Shown here piece by piece: positions 36,796 through 49,743 of a DNA stretch of 64,000 nucleotides. Each line of letters opens with the position of its first letter. Position 1 is the first letter of the stretch. Below the pieces are notes generated by a model. That model saw nothing but the letters and a program-made list of their open reading frames with translations. It ran no database searches and was not told the DNA's origin. Source of the DNA: Phallus indusiatus. Lineage: Eukaryota > Basidiomycota > Agaricomycetes > Phallales > Phallaceae. Position numbers and translations under genes: made by a program. The stretch lies in assembly GCA_027605045.1 (NCBI GenBank), contig JAQFWX010000069.1, positions 124,001-188,000 of the forward strand, read 5' to 3'.

Positions 36796-39231
36796 ATGAG
36801 CTCGCCACTCAGCTGCGGCCCGCTGCTACGGTAAGCTTTCAAAGATAGTTTCAGTTGAACAACAAAGATCTCAGCATTCCTCCTTAACCTCATAGCTTCA
36901 AAGCCTTGAACTACGACACCTTAACCTGGCACGGTTCACTTTTAATTGTAACCCTATCAGACGTTTTGCCTTCTTATTTGAACTTGACCCCAAGAGCAAC
37001 TGAAGCATCTTATCCAGTCTCCATTTATAGTGGTGATGAATATAAGTTCTGGCGATATAATATAATCATCAGACTTCACGAGGAGGAACAAATGATCAAG
37101 TATGAGTTAGAGACGCCACAGGTGAATGGCTCGTTTTGGATTCCAGGCAAGGATCAAACTATGCGGACTATGTTTTATTCTTGCAACGGGTTTTCGGTTA
37201 AAATTCCCGCCGATGCGTTTGCTGGACCGTGTCTCTGGAATGATGTACTTCTTCGATACTTCGTCACAATTCCCTTGGGCTGATACTTCCCCTTTTTTTC
37301 AGGTTCTTCGTCGTAAAGCGTTTATTGAATTAATCATTCAACAGCAAATAACATACGTTTTCTAGATCATGCAGAATATCGCTTACATGTAATGATCGGT
37401 AAGCCCAAACCAAAGATTTGAGCTTTCCCAGTGATAATTCTCTTTCAGGAGGCGGCGACCAAATCTATAATGATAGAGTAACAATATCCGGTCCTCTCCA
37501 GTCATGGTCAAAGCTAAAAGGTGCAAGACGTCGTGCCGAAACTCCATTCACAGAGAAATTGGAAAAAGAGCTCGATGACTGGTACTTGCGCAATTATTTG
37601 GACTGGTTTACCACTCCTCCGTTCAAAGACGCAATGGCTTCTATTCCTGCAATTCAGTTATGGGATGATCACGAGTATGTTTGCATGTCATATATGTAAC
37701 AGAACCACTAGAGGCGCTGACCCGAGACCTCTCCAAGCATCATCGACGGCTATGGCTCGTACAAAGACCGCTTCATGAGAACCCCCGTTTTCTTGGGTAT
37801 CGGAAAAATAGCCTACAAGTATTACATGCTTTTCCAAAATCACACCAATCCGAACACATCTGCCTTTGAGGCTGCTGAACCAGCGTTTATACTCGGAGAC
37901 GAAGACGGCCCTTACATTCAATACAAATCGGTATCGTTATGTACGAATTTAGGTCCTAGAACGGTCTTTTACGGCCTAGAAGGCCGCGTTGAACGAACAA
38001 GAGAACGTATATGCTACGAATCGACCTATGATAAAATGTTTTCCCACTTGGACAAGGTCATCAAAAAGGGAGAAACAAAACATCTGGTGGTGTTGGTTGG
38101 AGTGCCTATCGCCTATCCCCGCCTGGTTTGGCTGGAAGGATTACTGAGCAGTCGATACATCACAGGCCCGTTGAGACTGATAAACCACGTTTTTGGTATT
38201 GGAAGTAGCTTTTTCAACAATTTTGATGGCTCTTCAGAGCTCTTGGACGACCTAGACGATCACTGTGAGACGAAACTTCCCCCGGTCCGCTCCCTGGTTA
38301 ACGAACTGACCTTCCTTTCCCAATAGGGTGTGCTGTTCATCATAAACGCGAAAGAAACGCTTTTGTGCGTCGTCTTCAATCATTTTCAGAACATAAATCT
38401 GTTCGAATTACGATTTTGAGTGGTGACGTTCATCTCGCAGCCGTCGGTCGGTTCTATTCCTCTCCTCGGCTCAACATTCCACAAGTAGTGTTCTCTTCAT
38501 GAAAAATTTGTTCGACATACTGACCTAATCCTATACAGAATAAAGATTTTCGATACATGGTGAACATCATTTCTTCTGCAATAACAAATGCTCCACCTCC
38601 AGCAGCCGTTGCGAACATGATGCACAGACGTAACAAAATTCACATCCTCGGCACGCACACCCACGAAAATCTCATGGCACTTTTTCGCGAGACGCCAGAC
38701 GGCAAAAAAAGAGCCAAGAATACAGTCATGCCGGCTCGGAATTATGTGATTATCACAGAACATGCGGGTCTCGCGAAGAATCAAAATCAACAACTCGAGC
38801 ATCATCAAGAACTCAATCTATTGCGACGCCGGGAAAACTCACAAGCAGAAACGGACAGGGACGCTGTCCGACAGGAAAATGGTGATCGGATGGGGCAAAA
38901 TCTTTTCTCGACTAATGGCTTAGCTGGCGCCGCAGTTCAGGAGACTGAAAATAGAGTTGCCAACGGTGCCCCGGCTCAGCATTACCCTGACGGTGAGGTT
39001 GGCCAAGAAAAAAGGCTTGCCCAGGGCAGCGATGATATGACCATTGCAACAAATGAACAAGGCGGTGTGAACGTTGAAGAAAATATTTCCGTCGCCGCTC
39101 CTGCTATGGGCACAGCTAGGCCTTATTCGTTGGATGTTGCATTTAAGGTCGAGATAAACCCGAAAGATCCGGAAGGAAAAACGACTAGTTACGGATTTTC
39201 AATTCCTGCCCTAGATTTATCAGATGCTTAG
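36796..39231 (+). CDS. PhoD-like phosphatase domain protein (fungal PhoD_2 type)
   Basis: Starts at ATG 36796 with MSSPLSCGPLLR, the usual family start, and ends at TAG 39231. Blocks in order are SGDEYKFWRYNI, SFWIPGKDQTMRTMFYSCNG, CLWNDVLRHHAEYRLHVMIG, GGGDQIYNDRVTISGPLQSW, AIQLWDDHDIIDGYGSYKDR, FFNNFDGSSELLDDLDDHW, HHKRERNAFVRRLQSFSE, VRITILSGDVHLAAVGRFYS, and VNIISSAITNAPPPAAVANM. The GGDQIY, WDDHD and SGDVH motifs are the metal-binding residues of the PhoD calcineurin-like fold. About seven introns, including one that replaces apparent stops after DDH (T|GG gives Trp). The C-terminal 120 residues are polar and variable. The substrate in this eukaryotic branch is unknown; cytosolic by lack of a signal peptide. 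Confidence 0.88.
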
Positions 39232-39486
39232 AAACGTCACGTCATGCGGATATGGAAAAAAATATCTTGCATTGAGTACTTGTTTTGTTTTGGTTGCGAG
39301 TGCCAGTTTGCTTAATGCAATGCAATATGTAGTTTCTTTTTTGACTTTAGTAAAATACAACAATTGTGCACTAATTATGAATACAAAAACGTTCATGTTC
39401 CTTCCAAGCCTGAGTTCAAGTGAGAATAATATATGAGAAAGTGGGGAATAGTTGAGCAGAGCTGAGATGAAGTTTGATCTTCCAGG

Positions 39487-42400
39487 TCAACGTTCAAAAT
39501 AGACTCGTCTTCTTAGACCTCTCAATACCTCACGAATAACCCGTAGCCAGACGTGAGCCTTTTGAACATCCGCGAAGAGACGGCGAACATCTTGATCGAT
39601 TCTATTTACCAGAAGATCCCTTAGATGATACGATTCCTCAATGGGGTCTAATGTTTGAAGACTAAGCATAGTCGTAGGTGCCAAATCCGTGATAGTAGAT
39701 ATTGAAGAAGGGCTAGTGTGACCGCCATCAGAGGACTTTTCAAGTATGGGAGAAAGGCGTGACGATTGGAGAAGGTAATCGAAGCCGTGATATGCACGTA
39801 AGATGATGGATAGTTGATCCTCTCTTAACTGGAAGGACAGGGAAGGACACGTCAAAAAAAGAGTACAGGAAGAATGACATTTCTACATACCTTGATGGCT
39901 TCGTTGACCGACTCGTGAGCTTCGGAGATGGCTTCTTCAACATACTGAAATAGTTTTCCCATGGTTAACAAGTTTGCTTCGATCTCACGAAGATCTGCAT
40001 TGGCCCGCTGTAAAACTTTAGGCGCCGTTCTCAAAGCCGATCGTGTTTTCTCCAAGCGATGTTTTTGATCATGTCGTGCTTTTTCTGCTGGCTTTGACTC
40101 GTCGCTTTCAATACGTGCACGCAGCTCGGTATCGGCGTGATGATCTACAAAGGTGCTAAGGTCGAATCGCAAACGACCACTTTTGGAGGTGACAGAAGTG
40201 GTGCCACTTGGCGGAGCATGATTTGTCATACTCGGCTGGTTGTCACTAGCTCTGTTAGTCTCCAACGAAGCACGAGGGTTGTCCGACAGAGTAGCGCAAT
40301 CATCGGGGTCTGGGTTCGTTTTGGAGTCTCTTCGTGCTGAATGGGATTTAGTCTCTCGAAGTGACTTGTATAGTTGTTCTCGTTTATGAGGTCGGCTGGC
40401 GGCGGGCTCGATGTCGGTGGTTACCCGGCTCAACAGGCCTTCGGCTTTGCGTATCTGATTGCTTATCAGATCGTATTCCGATTTTGCCAGTTCCAGCTGA
40501 GTTGACCAATGATCCAAAACGTGCACAGCCAGGTCTCTACTAGCAGCCAACGTCTCCGATATCGTGAGGAGATCCGGCACGTTGCTTTCGTCGGTTTGCG
40601 GCTGAGAGTATGATTGAAGAGCGGACGCGCTTAGGGAGAGATTGTATAGCACATTCATAGCAGAGGCAGAGACGTCAAAGGATCCATTGAGTTGGTCTGT
40701 CGCCGAAGCAGGTGAACCCGAATAAGAAGATGGAGGTGATGGATAAGGGTTCGCATGCATACCATGAATCGCTAACGGTTTATGCCATTGCCGCGTACCG
40801 GATCTATGGGAAACAGACGATGTTTGAGACCGTTCGCCGGACGACTTCGACGAAGAACCAGATGATCTTGACTTGATACTCATATCCGACCCCTTCTTGA
40901 CCAATGTAAATGACGCACTGGGACGAGGAGATCGAGGAGTGTTGTATGCAGATGCACCGACATCTCCCGTCCTTGGTGGTAGTTTCAATGGGGGCGGACG
41001 AGGTGGCTTCTTCAGACTATCTGCTAGTTCTCCCATAAAGATAGAAATAAACTCAGTTTTAGCGACATCCACAGGACGTAGTCTGCAGAATCAGTTTAGC
41101 GATATAGAATTAACAACAAAGCAATTGGACAGAGTGATCCTTACCCTCTTCCGTTTCGCATCTCTCTGACCGATTCCTTCCCAAAATACTCTTTATCGCA
41201 TTCTAACATTGCTTTTAGTACAGCGATGCTGGCGCCATGCTCAGCGGCAGCGTGTAATGGAGTTTCGCCCCGGTCATCCGTTGCTCGGAGTGGTGCGTGT
41301 AGGTGGCGGATCAAGTGAAGGGTGAACAAATACAAAGGAGTATCTTCGACTGATTGAATTGGGTCCGATGATGAGTCCAATTCTTTAGTATCTTTCTTAG
41401 GATCTCGTGCAGTACGCGCCAGATGATGAAGAGGCGTGAACCCCAGAGTTGAATAGAGTCCCATGTCAGCGCCTGCGTAGTACAACGCATCTGCGATCTC
41501 GATGCTCGGGGAGTACCGTTGGGAACAAACATAATGAATTGGTGCCAGACCAGCTTCATCAGAAAAATTCACGAGAATAGATGATGCGTGCGACTGAGAT
41601 CCATGCAAATTTGAAAGAATCTTGATGGCCTCGCCAGTATCTTGGTTGCGGATGGCTTGCAAAAGACTATTGAGGTTACGCCGAATGCCAGCTACATTGA
41701 GGTCTGGAGGACTAAGAAGGTTTTTCCCACCAACGTAGAATAGTGTGTTCAAAAACTTGTCTGGAAATGGTGTACTAGGTCGAAGCTTTCTTTTGCGCGG
41801 TTGCATTGTCGATGAAATCTCTAGCTAAAAAGGTAAGGTTAGAACATATTGATACCGTTCAAAGGTACCAAAGACAATCGAATTTGAATCTCGATGACAC
41901 TTACTTCCGTCCTTCTTGTTATTCTTAATGTTTCCTCGCATAGCCATAAAATCTCGGGATGATTAAGGGAGTACTGAACAGTCGATTTCTGACTAAGAGA
42001 TTTGATATCCGGTTTTGCACCTTGTCCCAACTACAAACATTTGTATAAAGCGCCAATCAGGAGATAAGAAAAGAGATTCTCACTAGTCGTTGCACTACTT
42101 GCATATTGCCATCTCTAGCCGCATCTAACAACCAAGCTCAGAACAACGGTTGATATTCTGAGTAACAATACACGTACACATTAGAGGTGTCGCGCCTTGC
42201 TCGTCCATCGCGTTGACATCCAGTAAACCGAACGTATATTCGAAAAGATACGTGATCTCCACTGACATGTTCAACCAAGACATTAGTCCTAGCAATGTCG
42301 CTCCACCTGCCCAAGGGAGGGGCGCGTTTAAAGAATACAAAGAAAGCTGGTCGTGCTGGCAGACTAATCTCAGCACCTCCAACTGAGAGTCTGACAGTCG

Positions 42401-42636
42401 AATCTGATTCTCGGTGTCAAAAGCAATGATTCTATTCGATGAAAGCAAACTGAATGGTCATGAAAGGAATGCTCAGGGATATCAACTCACGCGGGGCCTA
42501 AGGCTGCGTAATGCAAAGCGTTACGACCTAGTTCATCGGTAGCATTGACGTCAGCATAAGACGCGAGACTCTCTTGGACAGCAATGGGATCGGCTGCGAC
42601 AACTGCTTGGAGGAGCTGTTGGGTCTTCGAAGTCAT
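39487..42636 (-). CDS. Ankyrin-repeat protein with C-terminal coiled coil
   Basis: Minus-strand gene from MTSKTQQLLQAVV (ATG 42636) to TGA at 39487. The N-terminal part holds ankyrin repeats: DVNATDELGRNALHYAALGP, DVNAMDEQGATPLMC, AGLAPIHYVCSQRYSPSIEI, MGLYSTLGFTPLHHLARTA and DDRGETPLHAAAEHGASIAV. A Pro/Ser-rich segment (SRSSGSSSKSSGERSQTSS) follows, then a long helical region with heptads (NADLREIEANLLTMGKLFQY) ending RVIREVLRGLRRRVYFER. Ankyrin repeats mediate protein binding. The layout resembles Swi6/Cdc10-type cell-cycle subunits, but no DNA-binding KilA-N domain is present and the C-terminus differs, so no ortholog is claimed. At least seven exons, frames intact. Confidence 0.8.
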
Positions 42637-42659
42637 TTGCGCAGCACCTCAGACATCGA

Positions 42660-43961
42660 GGTTTTTAAGATGTCTCGGATACCAGCTGGCAGGAACGTTA
42701 TATACCAGGCAAGCGAAATGAGACGCCTTCCACATGGGCGTTAAGCTTTGTTCGTAGTGCGGACAGTGGAAGCCGCAAAGTACCCGATCGGATGATCTAT
42801 TGAAAATGATGACAGACTTATGGTTCTTGGATCAGCCTGGGATTGTTCTAAATACCTTTTTTTGACTTCCAAATTACAACGCACGCTATAGCAGCAGGCT
42901 GTCCCGATTTCATAGGAGAACTCCTGGAACGTCATCGACTCATCGTGAACATATGATCGGTTATCGAGCCAAAACCAGACTGCATCCGAAAAAGGTATTT
43001 CATATTGCGGCCTTGACTATAAATATGACAATATTGCCACGGATTCTATTTTGAAAGCCCAAATACAGGTCGCATTTATAGATTGAGTTAGATCCCCTTT
43101 TCTCCTGAGCACTTTTTGAGCATGGCGAGATAGGTCCTCGGTGAATATTGAATTTGAAGGCGTGAGACCATTGGCAAGCATTCAGTCTGGCAAGCAAGAA
43201 TTTTACTTTCAAAAGCGACCTCATGGTAGCAGGAACCGTCTAAACAAGCTCTGAGGGTTGATTACATAGTACCTTGAGAAGTCGGAAAGATGAAATTTTC
43301 CAGCGTCTAATCGTATTCCGGGTTCTGTCTGAATTGAGAAGGGTTTACGCAATGAGTGCATGTCAAGGTTGTGGCGAGAGCGCTCGGAACATTCGGGTCC
43401 CTGCCAATCAAATATGGGAACCATTGCTGGGTTTTGCGTGAAGGGTTGTTCGACCATTGCGAGGTCAGGGTTACAAGCAGAGACAGTATTTTTTTTTTTG
43501 ACTTTAACGCCGTCGACATATCCTGTTCTGTCATATATCCGTGAAGCTTGAAAACGTAAATTCGGGGGCGCGTATGTTGTTTTTGGCCCTCCACCGTTTG
43601 TTGCATGAGAAGATTCAGAAAAAGGCTGGTCCTTGAGTATGAATGTCATTTCCAAATGAAATGAAGGATGTCAATGTGTTAATGCTATCACGAATGACCA
43701 TGGATCATGCATCGTGTTGAATCTACTGGTTGAAACAGAAGAACCAACTGTTGGGTGTTCTCTGACGACTCGAAAGGTATGACACCTTGTCCCTTTCTTG
43801 GTGCGAAAGTTTGGCCAAGCCTTCATATGTATTGCACACACAGACGTTATCCTTATGCAGCACGCCTTTAAAGAAAACGAGTAAATAGATGATGGAAGAA
43901 TGGGAATAAGAACCAATGCTGCGAGCGCCCAGCTCAAGATGTCACGGCGCCCGTTTGCCAA
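42660..43961 (-). CDS. Hypothetical protein with N-terminal membrane anchor
   Basis: Probable minus-strand gene. The start at ATG 43961 (MANGRRDILSWALAALVLIP) begins with a short basic segment and a hydrophobic stretch, like a type II signal anchor. A plausible 60-nt intron removes about 43636-43694, leading to an exon reading NPDLAMVEQPFTQNPAMVP, IFDWQGPECSERSRHNLD and DAGKFHLSDFSR. Further exon-like stretches (SRHAQKVLRRKGDLTQSINA; VWFWLDNRSYVHDESMTF) continue to about 42740. I could not join all exons: one TAG lies between SYL and SRPQYE in the same frame. No family recognised; it could be lineage specific or decayed. Confidence 0.35.
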
Positions 43962-44077
43962 TGCAGTGCAAGGCGTTTGTTGACTCCAATGATAATTCCC
44001 GCTTAGTTCAAAATGGTTCAGGCATTTTACGTATAATAGTATAATTAGCCTATCACGCCAATCGATTAATTGACAGT

Positions 44078-46020
44078 CTAATAAGGGTAATGATCCACTG
44101 TGTCATCTTCCTTTATTATTCCGTTGATAATTTGCTTCTGGTGCAGGTCATCAAGAATGGGAAGCAGGGTTTCTGCAAAAAGTTCTTTCGCTTTCGCTTC
44201 CGCTATTGGTTCAGGCCAGCTCTATAACGAGAACAAACCAAGTCTTAGTTGGGAGCGAAGAAAAGAATTATTCTTAGACGTACTCTAATCGCTGCCGCCA
44301 ACCTTCCTGGCACTCCGGGTTCTTCCAGCATTTCCGTCACAGGAAAGAAATATGTCCGGATGGTAAAACAAATGCACCCCGTTTTCGGCATTCTTCTTAG
44401 ACTCTGTCTTTCACTCCTGAAATAAACCTGGTTCATGCTGAACAAAAAAGTTAATAAGCAAAATTCAAAAAGAACATTTGTCTCCGTGGTCGACTTACTC
44501 CGTCGTTGCCTTGGGAGGCTGCCAGTGACCATCATGCAGGCACTCTGGACGTGGGGTATGCGTCGACTGGTCAAATTTGTCTTCGTCTCCGTGATGAATA
44601 GTAGCCCAAGCAAGATCAGGATCTATCTATACCAATGTGAATTATCAGTAAAGTTGCAGAAGACCAATTAGGCGGCGGGACATGATCTCACTTGAAAGAA
44701 ATACTAACAGAAAACCCAAGCAACATGAATGAAGAGCTAAAACACGCCCAAGAGGATATGAGCTCACATTGTTTCTTAGGACTGGTTTATCGACAGGAAG
44801 TTTGCGAAAGAACCTATTTTCATTTAAATGGAATTCACCTGGAAAAGGCCAGACACTTACCGATTCAATGAAAGCTCCAGCTTCTCCTGGTACTGGTAAA
44901 CACCACCTCTCAAGTGGATTTCTTTCAATGGAAGACCGATCTTGTCTTCTAACCTCCAAAAGCCTTATACATTCACAAGTTAATTGCATAATTAATTTAC
45001 TCCATATATGCGTTTTACCTGGTACACATATGGCTCCAGCCTGGAGGTAATATTGTCCATCCGGACCTTCCATCATGATAGCTAAATCTTCTGAAAGAAG
45101 ATTAGCCACAAGCATCGGATCGTCTTGATCCAGGTCCCACACGTCCCCTACTGGGATCACCTCGACAGTCTTGACTCTTCCGCCATCTTTGCCAACAATG
45201 CTATCTCCTTCTGCCAAGCCTTTGCCATCGTATGCTCGTGTCACCCGAAAGACTTGAGGATATCGTTTAGCCACTATGAAACAGCAGAAATGAGAAACTC
45301 ATTTTACAGGAGAAAGGGATATTAAAGAACGTGTCGTATTAGTTCACTCACAATATGAAGCCAATTCTGTACAGACTTCTAGTGCGGCCTTCTCAGCTCC
45401 GGGAAGTGTGCGAATTAACTTTGATCCTCTGGGTTTACATAATTTTTAGCGACCAGCGTGATGAATGCTCAATACAGATCGCATAAATACCTTTCCAAAG
45501 CCCGCCTCTTCTTTATCGCGTAGGTTTCTAGATATCTAAACGAGTGAATCAGGTGACCCAGTACCATAAAGCTAATCGTCTCTTATTTTACGTGTTATCT
45601 AGCTCTATCCACGACTCCCACGACATTGGACGGATTCCCATCGTCACATTGTACTTCGGGCCCCAGCTGAAAATGTAAGTGAGTAAACTCAATACGAAAT
45701 GACTCTCCCACTATTTCATCCTACTTACCGAAATGGTCGATAACGGATAGGCGGCGATGTGTGAATGTCAAAGTCGGAAAGAGGTTCGAATGACGGATAT
45801 TCAAAGTCTTGTGGAATCCATTCTATAAGGTTTTCTTGTTAATATAACAACAGTGAGGACATAGAGATCCAGACAAACCTCCCAAGGGCCTTTCATCCTC
45901 ATTAACTGGCGAAACCTTTTCAACTGCTTTCTTCCTTGTCCTTGGAGTATACCAGAAAACGAGGGCAGTTACTGCGCTCCCGAGCAACAAGAGAATATCC
46001 ACCAAGGGCCAAGCTGACAT
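44078..46020 (-). CDS. DUF3445 family protein (heme-dependent oxidative N-demethylase-like), membrane anchored
   Basis: Minus-strand gene. The likely start is ATG 46020 ([19 protein letters not shown]), giving one N-terminal membrane span and RTRKK as a positive stop-transfer. Family blocks follow in order: [174 protein letters not shown] and [17 protein letters not shown]. It ends HYPY at TAG 44078. Related bacterial proteins are heme-dependent oxidative demethylases; the fungal substrate is unknown. A 13-base exon (about 44702-44714, YFFQ) is needed between two introns. About ten exons, no unexplained stops. Confidence 0.87.
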
Positions 46021-46482
46021 AGTTTCAAGGAAAAGAACTGCAAGACAAATCGCTATCAGGCAAGCTTCATAGCGATATTTATGTGACGTTCTCGCGACTG
46101 TAAGATAAGCGTCAGCTTCTGTCAACGTGTTTCCAGCGTCAAAAAATAGCAATTAGATAGTGTGTTGTGATAAAATTACCTCAGTCTAAGCTTCCGTGCA
46201 ACTCTCGCGTAATGTAGAAGTATTTCCTCCAGTCTTTGTGTATGCTCTCCGGGGAACCGAGACGTCTAATAATCGTGTACTTGCATTTTCTAAGAGATTC
46301 GTAGATTAATACGAGTGCTTTATTGAGGCTCTATAGGACGTATTCGGCACTGACAAGGCCATGAAGTGACTTGGAGTCGTTCATTGGGTCGTCATCGAGC
46401 GTCTATGTATTAGTCATACAGCATGAGCATCCCTGCCGAGTTACGCTCATGCCACACGCCTAGGGCAACGTTTCCCTAATTT
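46021..46482. promoter_or_regulatory. Divergent intergenic region, DUF3445 gene / FHA gene
   Basis: About 460 bases between divergent starts, holding both promoters. An alternative upstream ATG for the DUF3445 gene lies at 46152, which would lengthen the N-terminus with a second hydrophobic stretch. No specific sites identified. Confidence 0.4.
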
Positions 46483-47679
46483 ATGGATTATCCGCCAAAA
46501 CTCGAGGACGATCTTGATCTTGAAGAGGGTGAATACGGCCCTTTTGACGAATATGATCCCTCTCTAGAATTTCCAGGCGAGGATTCTCAGCCTCAGGTTA
46601 GCGAGCACGCATCCTATCCTCGTTTCTCTTCACCGCCTCCCACAGCACCTTCTTCTTTGAATAGAACGACAACTTTACGTCTTATCGCTATCAAATCAAC
46701 CGTCTTATCTTCTTCAAAACGTGTTGCTGTTCTTGATGGACATGCGGAAGTGTCTATCGGTCGAGATGTTGCTCTTACGGCCCGTATTCGTCTAAAAGAA
46801 ATGGCCGTATCTAAATTCCACGTTTCGATCTATTGGGATGGCGCCAAGCGTGAATGGGGCATAGTAGATCGAGGCTCGATGCACGGCACGTATGTCTGGT
46901 CTACTCGGAATGCATCAACTTCGATAGCGGGTTCGGCGGAACAACCTCAGGGAACTAGACTCTCGCCACCGAGAATGGCAAGTCTGCCCAAGGTTTTAAG
47001 ACACCTCGATGAAATCACAATTGGCGGTACGACGTTCCGTGTTCATGAACATAGCAATGGTCGTCCTTGCCCGGAGTGCACTATCGACGACAAAGGCGAA
47101 ATCCCCTTATTCGCGTCATCGTCATCGTCTTCGAAGCCATCTACCCAGGAACCTAAAAAACGCAAGCTAGATGTGGAAGAAAATGCGCGAGATCCCAGAA
47201 AAGCTATGGCTAAGCTCAAAAGCAGTTTAATGTCCCGGCATCAAGTCCCTGATACCAAAGTTCCAACATCCTTGTATAAGGACAGGTCTGCTCTTCGCCG
47301 CGAGTTACATCCTGATCCCAAACTTCCAGTACCACCTATTCCTCCATCACTCGTTCCACCTCCAATACATCGTCGCGCACTATCATTACCCGACCCTTCT
47401 CCATCACAACCAGAACCATCTGCTCCGCCAAAGCCTATATCATCAGATAGCATCGGTCACAAGCTCTTGCTTTCACAAGGATGGAACCCAGGCACTGCTT
47501 TGGGCGAAAATCCCACAATCGGACTAACAGAACCACTCGAAATCCAACAACGATCTCATAGAGCAGGACTAGGCGCTCAGTCTTCCTCAAAGTCATTTTC
47601 CTCTGAAACGTCGAAGTGGGCGCCAGACTGGCAAGAAGAGGCGAAAAGGCGACGCTGGAATGACGCTGGGCAGAGATAG
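46483..47679 (+). CDS. FHA and G-patch domain protein (AGGF1-like)
   Basis: A single uninterrupted exon of 398 residues, unusual here where most genes have many introns. An acidic N-terminus (DYPPKLEDDLDLEEGEYGPF) is followed by an FHA domain at about residues 75-190. It shows SIGRDVALTARIRLKEMAVS, KFHVSIYWDG and IVDRGSMHGTYVW, with the phosphothreonine-binding GR..S..H..N/G-T pattern. Next comes a basic KKRKLD nuclear-type signal and a Pro-rich linker. A G-patch starts near residue 325 (IGHKLLLSQGWNPGTALGE, then IEIQQ-type and HRAGLGA). Proteins with this pair of domains act in RNA processing or signalling. The terminus KRRRWND is typical. Confidence 0.88.
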   Translation: MDYPPKLEDDLDLEEGEYGPFDEYDPSLEFPGEDSQPQVSEHASYPRFSSPPPTAPSSLNRTTTLRLIAIKSTVLSSSKRVAVLDGHAEVSIGRDVALTARIRLKEMAVSKFHVSIYWDGAKREWGIVDRGSMHGTYVWSTRNASTSIAGSAEQPQGTRLSPPRMASLPKVLRHLDEITIGGTTFRVHEHSNGRPCPECTIDDKGEIPLFASSSSSSKPSTQEPKKRKLDVEENARDPRKAMAKLKSSLMSRHQVPDTKVPTSLYKDRSALRRELHPDPKLPVPPIPPSLVPPPIHRRALSLPDPSPSQPEPSAPPKPISSDSIGHKLLLSQGWNPGTALGENPTIGLTEPLEIQQRSHRAGLGAQSSSKSFSSETSKWAPDWQEEAKRRRWNDAGQR

Positions 47680-48272
47680 TGTGTCTGTGGAGTAGCATGT
47701 GTGTAATCAGTGATCTCGCTAGCATACATATTTATATTAACATAATTAACCCAGTTCATTCCGCGACAAGTCAAAACTGGATTTGGGATTGCTTTCAAAT
47801 CATACCATGCTGTACAATTTCAAGTATTAATTATATTATTTACATTGTGCCTGCGATAAAAAAGGAAGTGAAGTGTAAGAGGAAACAGGGGATATTCCAT
47901 CGGGGAGTTTCACGTAAGACAAACTCCATCTGAACTCTATCTAATCTCGTCTGATAACTCGATGATAACCTAGAGTTTCACCACGAGTTCAAGAGAGAGT
48001 TATTCATCGAATTTAGAGCGAGTTCAGAGCGAGTTCACCTAAATGAAACCCCCTATTATATCATCCCACAGATGGATCTTAATATGTTATGAGTCGTCGC
48101 ACAACCCAGATAGATGAAATTTGACTGTTTTATAACGTATATATTCACTTTTTCGTCGTTTCACCTGCCGTTTACTAAAAGTGAAACGGATAGCAAAACG
48201 GCCAGTGAAACAGCCTAATACCCTGATACCCCCTATTTGTAATCGTCCAAGCCATGTCAGTCAACAGCTCAA
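47680..48272. other. Intergenic, no supported gene
   Basis: About 590 AT-rich bases upstream of kinase B. GAGTTCA-type short repeats occur at about 47985-48035 (GAGTTCAAGAGAGAGTT, GCGAGTTCAGAGCGAGTTCA). Bases 48117-48138 (AAATTTGACTGTTTTATAAC plus GT) recur exactly at 50411-50432 on the other side of the kinase gene. Confidence 0.5.
48117..48138 (+). repeat. 22-bp direct repeat, left of kinase B
   Basis: An exact 22-base match to 50411-50432, same orientation. The repeats bracket the kinase B gene. Too short to assign to an element. Confidence 0.7.
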
Positions 48273-49743
48273 ATGGCGTCTCTCATACATGCTGCACGCC
48301 GTTTGTTACGCAGTCCATCGCCCCCGCGACAGTTTCCTACAACTGGTTTTGATGTCATTGACAGCTCTTATAAAATTGAAGAGGAAGAATGGGAATGGTA
48401 CACCCTCGATGAATTTTATCCAGTGCAAATAGGCCAAGTCTTCAACTCGAAGTATCAAGTTGTCGGAAAGTTAGGATACGGTGCATATGCTACCGTATGG
48501 TTATGTCGAGACTTAAAGTAAGAAATTTCATTCTTCAGCTGTGGCGATTTGCGCTTAACTCAACAGGAAACATCGATATGTGGCTCTCAAAGTCGGCAGC
48601 CACGCAGAGCTCTTGGGTGAACTCGCAGTGCTCAAACATCTCCAGTCAATTCGAACAAACCACGCCGGCTCTCTACTAGTCAGGAATATGCTAGACGAAT
48701 TCGTTCTTACTTATCACGACAAGAAATATCAGGCTATCGTTCACCCACCCCTCGCGATTACACTACGAGAATTCCGGAAAATGTTTCCCGATAAATCTCT
48801 ACCTGTCTATCTGTTGAGACTGGCCCTCAAACATCTTCTGATAGCCCTCGACTTTTTACACACAGAGGCCAAGTTGATACACACCGGTTAAATTTTTTCA
48901 CGCTCGTTTTATGTCTATCTCCTGAAATTTCCATAGATATTCAGGAGAAGAACATTCTACTAGGCTTGAGCGACAGTTCATCCCAGAATGACTTGAAAGA
49001 TTTTGAAAGAGAAGAGATGGAATCTCCCAGCCCCCGAAAAATTGCTCATGGCGACCAATTTATATACACATCCCGACGGCTAGTTCCTCGTATATACGAT
49101 TACGGCCGCCCAGTCTTGTGCGATTTCGGCGAGGCTCGTTTCGGCGATTACGATCCTACGGAAGACATTCAACCTTATCAATATCGAGCGCCTGAAGTCA
49201 TTTTGGATATGCCTTGGGCCGAGAAGGTGGATATCTGGAATGTCGGAGTTCTTGTGAGTAACTAACCCTCTCCCCAACTTCGCCATTTAAACACAATATC
49301 ATTGTCCGATTCATACTTACAACGCCATAGATTTGGGATATATTTGAGGGCCGAAATATGTTTAAAACCACAGGGGGAACCGAGAATAAACAAGATAATA
49401 TTTACCACCTTACTCATATGATCGCGTTGCTCGGGCCTCCTCCAAAAGAGTTTCTTGAGCGAAGTGAAACGGATCGACCTTGGCAATGGTTTGACAGGGA
49501 ATCCGGTACGAATGACATCAAGCTTATGATATGATTGATTTACATAATTTACTTATAGGAAGTTGGAAAGGAGCCGCTGAGATTCCGAGTACGAGTTTAG
49601 AGGAGGTTGAGGAGAAACTCGAAGGGGACGACAAGGCCCAGTTCTTACGGTTTGTGAGGAAGATGTTGAAGTGGAAGCCTGAAGAGAGAGAAAGCGCGCG
49701 AGAACTCTTGAAGGATTCATGGTTGAATCATGTTGCTCGCTGA
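48273..49743 (+). CDS. SRPK-like serine/threonine protein kinase (paralogue B)
   Basis: Plus-strand gene from MASLIHAARRLLRS to stop 49743, sharing exon structure and most residues with paralogue A at 27688-29161. Motifs are [110 protein letters not shown] and MLKWKPEERESARELLKDSW. As in paralogue A, the catalytic loop reads HTDIQEKN rather than HRDLKPEN. The N-terminal [20 protein letters not shown] matches A closely. Five exons; no stops. The pair is inverted and about 19 kb apart, indicating dispersed duplication. Confidence 0.88.

Noticed and set aside
38269..38330. Apparent stop after LDDLDDH in the PhoD-like gene
   Set aside because: An intron (T|GG) restores DDHW and continues into HHKRERN; the gene is intact.
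39487..42636. Identification of the ankyrin protein as Swi6/Cdc10
   Set aside because: No KilA-N domain and the C-terminal coiled coil does not show the expected family blocks.
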